This document shows positions 27,028-34,663 of a stretch of DNA of 64,000 nucleotides, in pieces. The notes under the pieces were generated by a model. That model had not been told where the DNA came from, did no database searches, and saw nothing but the letters and a program-made list of their open reading frames with translations. A program made the position numbers and the translations under genes. Every line of letters begins with the position of its first letter. Positions within the stretch are counted from its first letter, which is position 1. Origin of the DNA: RPRB01 sp035519675 (lineage in GTDB: Bacteria > Myxococcota > Myxococcia > Myxococcales > Myxococcaceae); contig DATIWB010000077.1 of the NCBI GenBank assembly GCA_035519675.1, positions 1 to 64,000 of the forward strand, read 5' to 3'.

Positions 27028-28746
27028 TCACCTCTGCTCGAAGAGGAGCTTCCGGACCAGGCGGATGGGGAGCACCCCCTGGGCGAGGAAGGCGTCGTGG
27101 AACTCGCGCAACGTGCCCCCCTTCTGGCTCAGGTACTCGCGCCGCAGCTCGTAGATCTGCAGCTTCCCGTACGTGTAGTACAGGTAGGTCGGGTCGTAGG
27201 TGCCGCGCCGGGCCTCCTGGTACGCATTGGCCGGCGTCTGGAAGCACTCCTTCACGAAGCGCTCCGCGCCCTGCTCCACCGTCAGGGTGGTGGTGTGCAG
27301 CTGGATCCCCACCACGAAGCGGCAGTCGCGCAGCAGCGCCTCCTCCAGCTGGGCGAGCTTGATGCGCGGATCGCTGTCCGCGAACCCCTCCTCCACCACC
27401 ATCTGCTCGGTGTAGTGCGCCCAGCCCTCCACGTTGGTCGCCGCGGCGAGCAGCTTCCGCACCTTGGTGGACACGTTCGGCATCCACAGCGCCTGCAGGA
27501 AGTGCCCGGGGTAGGCCTCGTGCACGTCGGTCATCGCCAGGATGGGCCCGGCGTAGGCGCGCAGATGCTCCTCGATCTGCGTGCTGTTCCACGTCTCCTC
27601 GGTGGGCGTCACGTAGTAGTAGGCCTGGGTGGCCTTGGTCTCGTAGGGGCCCGGCGCGTCGAGCGAGGCGAACGAGCCGTTCCGCGCGTACGGCGGAGTG
27701 GGCTCGACGATCGGTCTGACTTCCGACGGGAAGGACACCAGATTCTTCGACACCACGAACTGCCGCACGCCCTCCAGCGATCGGCGCACCGCCGGGAGGA
27801 GGTCCTTCGCCGTCGGATGGTCCGACTGCATCGCCGCCATCACCTGGGCCACCGACATCCGCCGGTCGATGAGCTGCGCGGTCTGCACCGCTGCCTCGTT
27901 GTCCGCCTTCAGCTGCGCCTCGCCCTTGGCCAGCAGCGCCTCCAGCGGCTCGGAGACCATCTCCTCGGTCTGCAGCTTCTCGGCGAAGAAGGCCGGCCCG
28001 ATCGCCCAGCTCCCGGTGCTGCGGGGCTTCAGCTCCTTCTCCAGGAAGTGGATCCAGTCCTGGGTCGCAGCGTAGGCGGTGGTGTTCGCCCGGTTGAAGT
28101 CCGCCAGCGCCAGGCCGTCCCCCCCGGCCGCCTCCTTCGCCCAGGTGGAGACCGACTCCTGGAGGAAGCCCAGCGTGCCGTTGGCCATCAGCAGCGCCAG
28201 GTCGGTCCACTCCTTCGGGGGCGTCTTCACGTTCGCCTTGCCCGCGGCGTACACCGCCGGGACCGAGCGCAGCCGCGCGGTGATCGACTTCAGCCGGTCC
28301 GCCGCCGGGGCGAAGTCGCGCTTGAGCAGCGCGTCGATGCCCTCGCCCGGGATGCGCGAGTAGGTCATCGGGTTCTGCAGCCGGAACCCCATCTTCTCCC
28401 ACTCGAGCAGGTCCGCCCGGATGTGCGACTCGAGCGCCTCGAGGTCGATGAGGTCGTCGTAGGGGAGCGCCACCCGCTCGGTCCACAGCGCCACCGCCCG
28501 GTCCAGCATCCCCTGGAGCTTCTGCACGTGGCCGGCCACCCGCGCGGCGCTGAAGTCCTCGAGCGTCCGGTCGAACTGGTGGAAGCCCGTCACCGTCCCC
28601 AGCGTGGGCTCGAAGGCGTACGCCTCGTCGAAGTAGTCGGAGACGAGCTTCGAGAACCGGTCCTTCGCCTCCTCGCGGGACAGCCCCTTCCCGTGGGCGC
28701 AGGCGAGGAGGCAGAGCAGGGCGAGCGGAAGCGCGAACCTTGGCAT
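27028..28746 (-). CDS. DUF885 lipoprotein, M2/M3-like gluzincin metallopeptidase
   Basis: 572 residues. N-terminal signal with lipobox LLCLLACAHG, so probably a lipoprotein. All-helical DUF885 domain with HEAYPGH (zinc-binding HExxxxH as used in this family) followed by EGWAHYTEQMVVEEG, and the C-terminal TYGKLQIYELRREY. Length fits the family. Members are thought to be carboxypeptidase-like zinc peptidases. Inside an operon with DsbA-like, SDR, DoxX and ACT genes; the reason for the grouping is not evident. Confidence 0.88.
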   Translation of the reverse strand: MPRFALPLALLCLLACAHGKGLSREEAKDRFSKLVSDYFDEAYAFEPTLGTVTGFHQFDRTLEDFSAARVAGHVQKLQGMLDRAVALWTERVALPYDDLIDLEALESHIRADLLEWEKMGFRLQNPMTYSRIPGEGIDALLKRDFAPAADRLKSITARLRSVPAVYAAGKANVKTPPKEWTDLALLMANGTLGFLQESVSTWAKEAAGGDGLALADFNRANTTAYAATQDWIHFLEKELKPRSTGSWAIGPAFFAEKLQTEEMVSEPLEALLAKGEAQLKADNEAAVQTAQLIDRRMSVAQVMAAMQSDHPTAKDLLPAVRRSLEGVRQFVVSKNLVSFPSEVRPIVEPTPPYARNGSFASLDAPGPYETKATQAYYYVTPTEETWNSTQIEEHLRAYAGPILAMTDVHEAYPGHFLQALWMPNVSTKVRKLLAAATNVEGWAHYTEQMVVEEGFADSDPRIKLAQLEEALLRDCRFVVGIQLHTTTLTVEQGAERFVKECFQTPANAYQEARRGTYDPTYLYYTYGKLQIYELRREYLSQKGGTLREFHDAFLAQGVLPIRLVRKLLFEQR

Positions 28747-28760
28747 GAGGCGCCTGCTTA

Positions 28761-29543
28761 CTACGGCAGGCGCCCCGCCATGTGCCCACCGTCGATGGGC
28801 AGGGCCACCCCGGTCACGAAGGCCGACTCGTCCGAGGCCAGGTACACCGCCGCCCACGCCACGTCGTCCGGCTTCCCCAGCCGCCCGAGCGGGATGTCGC
28901 GGGTCAAGAGCTTCGCTCCCTGCTCGGCGGTGAGCCCCAGCCCCTGCACGAAGGCGTCGACCATCGGCGACTGGGTCCACACCGGGCACAGCGCGTTGGC
29001 GCGGATCCGGCTGGGCGCCCCCTCGAGCGCGAGCGTCTGCACCAGCTGCAGCACCGCCGCCTTGGTGGGCCCGTACGCCCCGAGCATCGGCGTGCCGTGC
29101 AGCCCCGCCACCGAGGACATCACCACGATGCTCCCGCCCCGCTCGCCCTGCCGCATCACCCGCACCGCGGCCCGCGCGCAGAGGAAGACGCCGGTGAGGT
29201 TCACCTCCACCACCCGCTGCCAGTCCTCGAGCGGGAGGTCGGCCAGGAACCCCGGAGCGCCGATGCCCGCGTTGGCCACCATCACGTCCAGCCCGCCCCA
29301 GCGCTGGACCGCGTCGGCGACCGCGGCCTCCACCTCCGGCTCGCGCGAGACGTCCACCCGGCGCACCGCCGCCCGGGACCGCTCAGCCTCCGGAAGGGTG
29401 GCGACCGTCTCCTCGCAGCCGGAGAGGTTCACGTCGGTGACCAGCACCCGCGCGCCCTCGGAGACGTAGCGGGCGGCGATCGCCCGCCCCAGCCCCGACC
29501 CCCCGCCGGTCACCACCGCCACCTTCCCCTCGAGTCGCCCCAT
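28761..29543 (-). CDS. SDR-family oxidoreductase
   Basis: 260 residues, classical SDR. Cofactor site TGGGSGLGRAIA, NNAG-equivalent VANAGIGAP, catalytic Ser in VMSSVAG and Tyr/Lys in AYGPTKAAVLQ, and the C-terminal substrate-loop region. Aspartate in VTDVN at the end of beta-2 favours NAD(H). Substrate unknown. Twelve bases after the DsbA-like gene and 14 before the DUF885 gene. Confidence 0.9.
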   Translation of the reverse strand: MGRLEGKVAVVTGGGSGLGRAIAARYVSEGARVLVTDVNLSGCEETVATLPEAERSRAAVRRVDVSREPEVEAAVADAVQRWGGLDVMVANAGIGAPGFLADLPLEDWQRVVEVNLTGVFLCARAAVRVMRQGERGGSIVVMSSVAGLHGTPMLGAYGPTKAAVLQLVQTLALEGAPSRIRANALCPVWTQSPMVDAFVQGLGLTAEQGAKLLTRDIPLGRLGKPDDVAWAAVYLASDESAFVTGVALPIDGGHMAGRLP

Positions 29544-29555
29544 CCCGGACAGATG

Positions 29556-30101
29556 CTACAGGTGGGCCGAGCGCGACATCGCCGGCGCGCCGCCCAGCGC
29601 CCGGAGCAGCGGGCCGTTCTCCCAGCTGCCCACGTGGCGCTTGCCATTGATGAAGAGGGTGGGGGTGCCCGTCACGCCGCTGCGAACGCCCCCGTCGATC
29701 TCCCTGGCCACGTGCGCGCGGTGGGTCCGCGCCTGCAGCTCGCTCGAGAAACGCTCCAGGTCCAGACGGAGCTGCTGGGCGAGGGCCATCGGGTCCACCG
29801 GCTCGTCGGCGAGCATCAGCGCCTCGTGCATCTGCCAGAACATGTCCTGGCTCGCCGCTGCGTGCGCGGCCTCGGCCAGCAGTGCCGCCTCGGGGTGAAA
29901 CTCCTCCCTGGGGAAGTGCCGGAAGACGTAGCGCATCCGCCGCCCGAGCTTCCTCCGCGCCACGTCCACGAAGGCCGACGCGCGGCGGGTGTACGGACAG
30001 GTGTAGTCGCCGTACATGACCAGCGTCAGAGGCGCCTCCGGGTTGCCGAGCATGTGGTCCTCGGGGCCGAGGGGAGCGGCGAGCCGGGGATGACGGACCA
30101 T
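29556..30101 (-). CDS. DsbA-like thioredoxin-fold protein with CPYT active site
   Basis: 181 residues. Thioredoxin fold with inserted helical domain; active site reads YGDYTCPYTRRA, in which the resolving cysteine of CPxC is replaced by Thr. The cis-proline loop TGTPTLFING is intact. No signal peptide is visible, so it may act in the cytoplasm; related single-cysteine domains are found fused to NhaA-type antiporters and as stand-alone proteins. ATG 30101 has a GGAGG ribosome site 6 bases before it. First gene of the five-gene operon. Confidence 0.82.
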   Translation of the reverse strand: MVRHPRLAAPLGPEDHMLGNPEAPLTLVMYGDYTCPYTRRASAFVDVARRKLGRRMRYVFRHFPREEFHPEAALLAEAAHAAASQDMFWQMHEALMLADEPVDPMALAQQLRLDLERFSSELQARTHRAHVAREIDGGVRSGVTGTPTLFINGKRHVGSWENGPLLRALGGAPAMSRSAHL

Positions 30102-30524
30102 GCAGACCTCCAGCGAGTGCGCGGGAAACATGGCCCTGGCCCAGGACGGACCGTGTGACACTCCAGTGACGGGTGTGTGGCGCAGCCCGGGCCCGGTCGG
30201 TGAGCCGGTGCGGCGGGCATAGGCGTAAGTGCCGGAAGTCAGGCGCCGCAGGGACGTGGAGTGTCGGCGCGCGCGAAACGACGGGGGGCGCCAGTGACTC
30301 TTGCAGTGAAGTGGCGGCTCGAACCCGGACCCGGTCACAACCCGAGGCCACGGCCGCGGGTTGGAACAACGAGGCCCCGGTAGAAGTCCGTGCAATGCAA
30401 CGGATGCAAGTGCGTTCTCAGGGCGAGGTGTCGCATGCGAGCAGATGGCCGGAATTGCTCGGGGTCGCCGGTGGATCCGGGCTTGCATCTCTCCGGACCG
30501 AGGCATGCGTCTCGAGGTGCCGTG
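30102..30524. other. intergenic region with no recognised gene
   Basis: 423 bases between the DsbA-like gene (leaving on the minus strand) and the small peptide gene. Reading both strands I find only short frames, a 6-base inverted repeat CGAGCA/TGCTCG (30438-30443 / 30456-30461), and two GCATGC motifs (30433, 30503). It is less GC-skewed than coding DNA and could hold a regulatory leader or small RNA, but nothing is assignable. Confidence 0.5.
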
Positions 30525-30644
30525 ATGTCGGACAATCGCTCTCCCGTGCTGGACGTCGCGCTGGTGGCGCTGCTGGTCGCGCTGGCCTTCGATGCGCTCA
30601 GCACCGCCCTGGTCTGGGGCCTCATCCAGCAGCTGCCGTCCTGA
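30525..30644 (+). CDS. 39-residue single-pass membrane peptide
   Basis: Starts at ATG 30525 (MSDNRSPVLDVALVALLVAL) with one membrane span of about 20 residues and a short tail (WGLIQQLPS). A GAGG ribosome-site-like sequence lies about 8 bases upstream. The 3' end overlaps the convergent flavoprotein by 23 bases. Hydrophobic, regular and with a clear start, so I consider it a plausible small protein; no family known. Confidence 0.45.
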   Translation: MSDNRSPVLDVALVALLVALAFDALSTALVWGLIQQLPS

Positions 30645-31944
30645 GCCGGGCGGCGAGCGTCTCACCCAGAGCGCTCGCCTGCGCGCGGATCTCGGGGATG
30701 GCAGTGGACTCCCAGAGATCTCCTCGCCGGAGCCCGCCCAAGGTCCAGAGCCGGTCCTCGAGCGGGCCCAGCACCGCGCCGTCCGATGCGGTGGCGAAGC
30801 CGAGCCCGTGCGGCCCGGCCCGGGCCTGCCCCGTCGCGAGCAGTGAGCGGACCAGCGGATCCTCCAGCCCGCGCACGTCCATCGCCGGACCGGTGGTGGG
30901 GATGGCCAGGTCCACGGCGAGGACCGCGAGCGTCCGCGCCCCCCGCGGGCGATAACGCAGCGCCACCCTTCCGCTCTGCTCGGAGATGGACACCACCCGG
31001 CCCGCGTGACGGACCAGCCGGCCCTCGGCCTCGATCGCCTCGATGCGTGCCCCGACCTGGGGTGCGACGCGGTGCCGGAGGGTGTCGAACCAGACACGGA
31101 GGTGCCGGAGGAAGCGCCGCTGCTCCCCGCCAGAGAGCCCGCGCCACAGCGCGCCCAGGTCGGGCCGGAGAGTGTCCAGCACCGCGCGCGGATCCTCCCG
31201 GACGGCGAGCTCCCGGAACCTCCGGAGCAATGGGCGGAGACCACCGGGCAGCGGCCCGAGCGCGAGCGGGGCGAACATCCGCACCGGGTGGGTGGCCGGA
31301 GCCAGGCCGTGGCGGGACAGCAGATGGATGCGTCCGCGGTGGCCGCGGGCATCGAGCGAGAGCACCACGTCCACCGCGGTGAGGCCCGCTCCGAGCAGCA
31401 GCACCTCTGCGTCCGGCGGCGGCCAGCCCCCTGGCGCGCCCCAGGGCGAGCGCCAGGCCAGCCGGGACGGCAGCTCGCGCCAGCCCGGTGGCAGCTCGGG
31501 CGGGAAGTTCCCGAGCGCCAGCACCACCGCTCGCGCCGGCAGCGGGGACGCGCGGGACAGGAGGACGCGGAGCCCTGGACCCTCGGCGGTGAGCGAGACG
31601 GCACGGTCGACGATCGGGCGAACCCGGGTGCCGGTGGCGTGGAGCAGCTCGCCCAGGTACGCACCGTAGAGCCGCCGCTGGAGGAAGGCCTCCGGGTCGG
31701 CCGGCTCTCCGCGGGCCGCGAGCCAGCCGAGCAGGTGCGACGGCTGATCCGGCAAGGCGCTCATGCGGCCCGCGGGCACGTTGAGCAGGTGCAGCGGATC
31801 CTCGGTGGAGTAGGCGACGCCGCGGGCGAACGCCCCCCCGCTGTCCACCACGGTCAGCGGGCCGAGCCCGGGCACGCCGGCCAGCGCCACTGCGCTGAGC
31901 GTGCCGCTCGCGCCCCCGCCGATGATGACCACTCCGTCCGTCAT
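30622..31944 (-). CDS. FAD/NAD(P)-binding protein (HI0933/FAD_NAD_binding-type)
   Basis: 440 residues. Rossmann FAD motif VVIIGGGASGTLSAVAL at the N-terminus, followed by HLLNVPAGRMSALP as in the YdhS-like FAD/NAD-binding group. A second dinucleotide motif is VLLLGAGLTAVDVVL. ATG 31944 gives the motif at residues 5-20; an upstream start in frame to 31998 lacks support. Members are probable flavin monooxygenases or N-hydroxylases of uncertain substrate. It stands alone on this strand; the thiol-dioxygenase-like gene starts divergently 68 bases upstream. Confidence 0.82.
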   Translation of the reverse strand: MTDGVVIIGGGASGTLSAVALAGVPGLGPLTVVDSGGAFARGVAYSTEDPLHLLNVPAGRMSALPDQPSHLLGWLAARGEPADPEAFLQRRLYGAYLGELLHATGTRVRPIVDRAVSLTAEGPGLRVLLSRASPLPARAVVLALGNFPPELPPGWRELPSRLAWRSPWGAPGGWPPPDAEVLLLGAGLTAVDVVLSLDARGHRGRIHLLSRHGLAPATHPVRMFAPLALGPLPGGLRPLLRRFRELAVREDPRAVLDTLRPDLGALWRGLSGGEQRRFLRHLRVWFDTLRHRVAPQVGARIEAIEAEGRLVRHAGRVVSISEQSGRVALRYRPRGARTLAVLAVDLAIPTTGPAMDVRGLEDPLVRSLLATGQARAGPHGLGFATASDGAVLGPLEDRLWTLGGLRRGDLWESTAIPEIRAQASALGETLAARLRTAAAG

Positions 31945-32012
31945 GGGTTGGACGACCCTAGCGGAACCGTGCTTCCATCGGCGCCTCGTCCACCCCACGG
32001 TGGCCGCTCGTC

Positions 32013-32549
32013 ATGTTGCTGCGAGAACTGGAGCCGTTCCTCGGAAGCCTGCCCCCCGCCCGGATCGGGCCGGAGGAGATGGTCGCGCTCGGTGCCCGCT
32101 GGCCGGCCGCGCTCGACGTGGCCGCGCTGGCCGCTCGGGCGACCTTCTCCGACAAGGGCTACACCCGCATCCCGCTGTACCGGGGCGCGGGCTGGGAGGC
32201 GCTGCTGGTGGGCTGGCTGCCCGGGCAGCGAACCGTGCCCCACGGACACGGCGAGAGCTTCGGGATCACCTGCGTGCTCGAAGGGACCCTGAGCGAGGTG
32301 GAGTACCGGCTCGCCCGGGGTGGACGGGTGATGAAGGCCGAACGGCGGAAGCACCGCGCGGGCAGCGTGTTCCACGAGCAGCCGCACACCATCCACCACG
32401 TCGAGCACACCGGACGGGTGCGGGCGGTGAGCCTCCACCTCTATGCGCCGCCGCTGGCGCGGATGACACTCTACGAGGGCTCCACCGGGACCAGCCACCC
32501 GCGCGGGTCCGGACGCCGCGAGCCGAAGAGCTCCATCATCGCCCGGTAG
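32013..32549 (+). CDS. cysteine-dioxygenase-family (thiol dioxygenase) cupin
   Basis: 178 residues. Cupin iron ligands: H..H in TVPHGHGESFG and the third His in PHTIHHVEHTG. In the position corresponding to the Cys of the mammalian Cys-Tyr cofactor there is Gly, as in most bacterial enzymes. It oxidises cysteine or 3-mercaptopropionate to a sulfinate; which of these is unknown. The C-terminal 26 residues overlap the convergent ilvE end (79 bases), a longer overlap than usual, so the tail may be mis-called. Confidence 0.82.
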   Translation: MLLRELEPFLGSLPPARIGPEEMVALGARWPAALDVAALAARATFSDKGYTRIPLYRGAGWEALLVGWLPGQRTVPHGHGESFGITCVLEGTLSEVEYRLARGGRVMKAERRKHRAGSVFHEQPHTIHHVEHTGRVRAVSLHLYAPPLARMTLYEGSTGTSHPRGSGRREPKSSIIAR

Positions 32550-33535
32550 AGCCGCTCGGCGATCTCGCCGCGCGTGTCCCCGAGCCGCATCGTCGTCTCC
32601 CCCCACCGCAGCTCGCCGATGGCGGAGATGGTGGCCGCGGTGCCGGTGCCGAAGGCCTCCTCGAGCCGGCCGCGGGCCGAGTGCTCGGCCAGCTCGGCGA
32701 TGCTCACTGGCCGCTCCTCGACCTTCACCTTCCACTCGCGGAGCAGGGTCAGCGCCGAGTCGCGCGTCACCCCGGCCAGGAGCGAGTCCTCGAGCGGCGG
32801 GGTCACCACCGTGTCGCCGATGCGGAAGAAGACGTTCATCGTCCCCGCCTCCTCGACGTACCGGTGGGTCTGGTCGAGCCAAATGACCTGGTGGAAGCCG
32901 TTCTTCTTCGCCCGCTCGGCGGCGGCCATGCCCGCGACGTAGTTGGCGCCGGCCTTCGCCGCCCCGATGCCGCCACGGGCCGCGCGCACGTGCTCGGTCT
33001 CCACCCACAGCCGCAGCGGCGTGGGCCGGGGGCCGAAGTAGTTCCCCACCGGAGAGGCCAGCACGTAGAACAGGTACTTCTTCGACGGGCGCACCCCGAG
33101 GTAGGCCTCCGAGCCGATCATCGTGGGCCGGACATAGAGCGACGCGCCGGGCTCGGTCGGCACCCAGGAGGCGTCCTCGTGCACCAGCGCCCGCAGCGCG
33201 GCGAGGAAGAGCTCCTCCGGGACCTCCGGCATGCACAGCCGGGCCGCCGAGGCGTTCATCCGGCGGGCGTGCATCTGCGGCCGGAACAGCAGCGGGCCAC
33301 GCTCCCCGGCCACCGCCTTCATTCCCTCGAACATCGCCTGGCCGTACTGCAGCGCGCTGGCCGCGGGATCCAGCGGCAAGGGGCCGTAAGGAACGATGCG
33401 CGGGGATTGCCAGCCGCGGCCGTCGTGCTCGGCGAGGAAGAGATGGTCGCTGTAGAAGCGCCCGAAGCCGAGGTCACCGGCCGGGGGCCGGGGCTTCGGC
33501 GTGGTGGTGCGCGTCACCTGGATGTCGGTCGCCAT
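32471..33535 (-). CDS. ilvE: branched-chain amino acid aminotransferase
   Basis: 354 residues, fold-type IV. Signatures: ALQYGQAMFEGMKAV, Schiff-base Lys in AAKAGANYVAG, PLP-phosphate region YVEEAGTMNVFF, GVTRDSALTLL and AFGTGTAATISAIG. These match the class with about 350 residues typical of bacteria such as Mycobacterium and also eukaryotes. It transaminates Leu, Ile and Val and supplies their biosynthesis and branched-chain fatty acid precursors. ATG 33535 has a GGAGAG ribosome site; a frame extension to 33757 is noise. Confidence 0.93.
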   Translation of the reverse strand: MATDIQVTRTTTPKPRPPAGDLGFGRFYSDHLFLAEHDGRGWQSPRIVPYGPLPLDPAASALQYGQAMFEGMKAVAGERGPLLFRPQMHARRMNASAARLCMPEVPEELFLAALRALVHEDASWVPTEPGASLYVRPTMIGSEAYLGVRPSKKYLFYVLASPVGNYFGPRPTPLRLWVETEHVRAARGGIGAAKAGANYVAGMAAAERAKKNGFHQVIWLDQTHRYVEEAGTMNVFFRIGDTVVTPPLEDSLLAGVTRDSALTLLREWKVKVEERPVSIAELAEHSARGRLEEAFGTGTAATISAIGELRWGETTMRLGDTRGEIAERLYRAMMELFGSRRPDPRGWLVPVEPS

Positions 33536-33680
33536 CGGCTCTCCTCGGGGCGCAGGGCCACCATCCCCCGGCGCGGCCATATACCGGTGCGGGGCGACGT
33601 AGGCCACCCCCCGTCCGGCACCGGCCAGCCGCTGCATTGAGTCCGTTCCACCCCGGACTGTCGGGATGCCGACCGGTCGG

Positions 33681-34649
33681 TCAGGGGAGGGTGAGGATCT
33701 CCGCCCCGTCGCGGACCACCAGAACGGTGTGCTCCATCTGGGCGGAGCGGAGGCCATCGGCGGTGACCGCCGTCCAGCCGTCGTTCCAGTGCTTCACGCC
33801 CCAGCTCCCCTCGGTGAGCATGGGCTCGATGGTGAACAGCATCCCCTCCTCGAGCAGGGAGCTCGCGCCCGGGTCGTCGAAGTGGGGGATCTGCAGGTCG
33901 GTGTGGAAGATCTCGCCGATGCCGTGGCCGCAGTAGTTGCGGACCACGCCCAGCCCGTTCGCCGACGCGTGGGCGGCGATGGCCTGGCCGATGGCGCGCA
34001 CCTCGCGGCCGGGCTTCACCGCCTCGATGCCCTTCATCAGGGCCTCCTCGGTCACCCGGATCAGCTTCTTCGCCGCCTCGTCCACCTCGCCCACCGAGAA
34101 GGTGGCCGAGCAGTCGCCGTGCATGCCCTCCAGGTAGATGGTGACGTCGCAGTTGACGATGTCGCCCGTCTCCAGCGGCCGGTCGTCCGGGATGCCGTGG
34201 ACCACCACCTCGTTGACCGAGGTGCACATGCTCTTCTGGAAGCCGTGGTAGCCGAGCGTGCTCGGGTAGCCACCCCGGGCGATGTACGCGGCATGGGCGA
34301 TGGCATCGAGTGCGTCGGTGGTGACGCCCGGCGCCACCCGCCCACCGACCTCCTGGAGGACCTGGGCGGCGGCCCGGCAGGCGCGACGCATCCGGTCCAG
34401 CCGCGTGGATGGGTCTCCACGGACGCCCCGTCCGGGTCGGCCCGACGGCACGTAGTCCGGCCGGGGAATCCCGGGCGGCACCGTCCGCATCGGCGAGATG
34501 CGGCCCGGCTTCACCCGGCGCAGGCGGGGAGAGGGGGCGCCCGAGCGTGCATCGGCCTCGCGATGGCACTTCTTGTACTTGAGCCCGCTCCTGCACCAGC
34601 AGGGGTCGTTCGGGCCCGGGCGGGCGCTGGAGAGCTGAGGTTCGTTCAC
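33681..34649 (-). CDS. map: methionine aminopeptidase type I with N-terminal SEC-C zinc motif
   Basis: 322 residues. The N-terminus holds a SEC-C-type zinc motif (NDPCWCRSGLKYKKCH), then a basic linker with PRPDYVPSGRPGR, then the MetAP barrel with metal ligands in NCDVTIYLEGMHGD, GHGIG and FTIEPML, ending with the last Glu in MEHTVLV. It removes the initiator Met from nascent proteins. SEC-C-tailed MetAPs exist in several phyla and the motif may help ribosome binding. GTG 34649 lies 14 bases after the YceI/cytochrome stop, so it may be read from the same transcript. Confidence 0.93.
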   Translation of the reverse strand: MNEPQLSSARPGPNDPCWCRSGLKYKKCHREADARSGAPSPRLRRVKPGRISPMRTVPPGIPRPDYVPSGRPGRGVRGDPSTRLDRMRRACRAAAQVLQEVGGRVAPGVTTDALDAIAHAAYIARGGYPSTLGYHGFQKSMCTSVNEVVVHGIPDDRPLETGDIVNCDVTIYLEGMHGDCSATFSVGEVDEAAKKLIRVTEEALMKGIEAVKPGREVRAIGQAIAAHASANGLGVVRNYCGHGIGEIFHTDLQIPHFDDPGASSLLEEGMLFTIEPMLTEGSWGVKHWNDGWTAVTADGLRSAQMEHTVLVVRDGAEILTLP

Positions 34650-34663
34650 GGCCGACCCCACCT

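Noticed and set aside
26266..29469. A 1067-codon open frame on the plus strand opposite the DUF885 and SDR genes
   Set aside because: Antisense to well-supported genes; its composition (R, P, H, G-rich with no hydrophobic pattern) is that of high-GC shadow frames.
30300..30345. GGCTCGAACCC sequence resembling a tRNA T-loop
   Set aside because: No acceptor, D or anticodon stem can be drawn around it on either strand.
30446..30458. TGGCCGGAATTGC, like a sigma-54 promoter
   Set aside because: The GG-to-GC spacing is 8 bases, not 10, and no other element is present.
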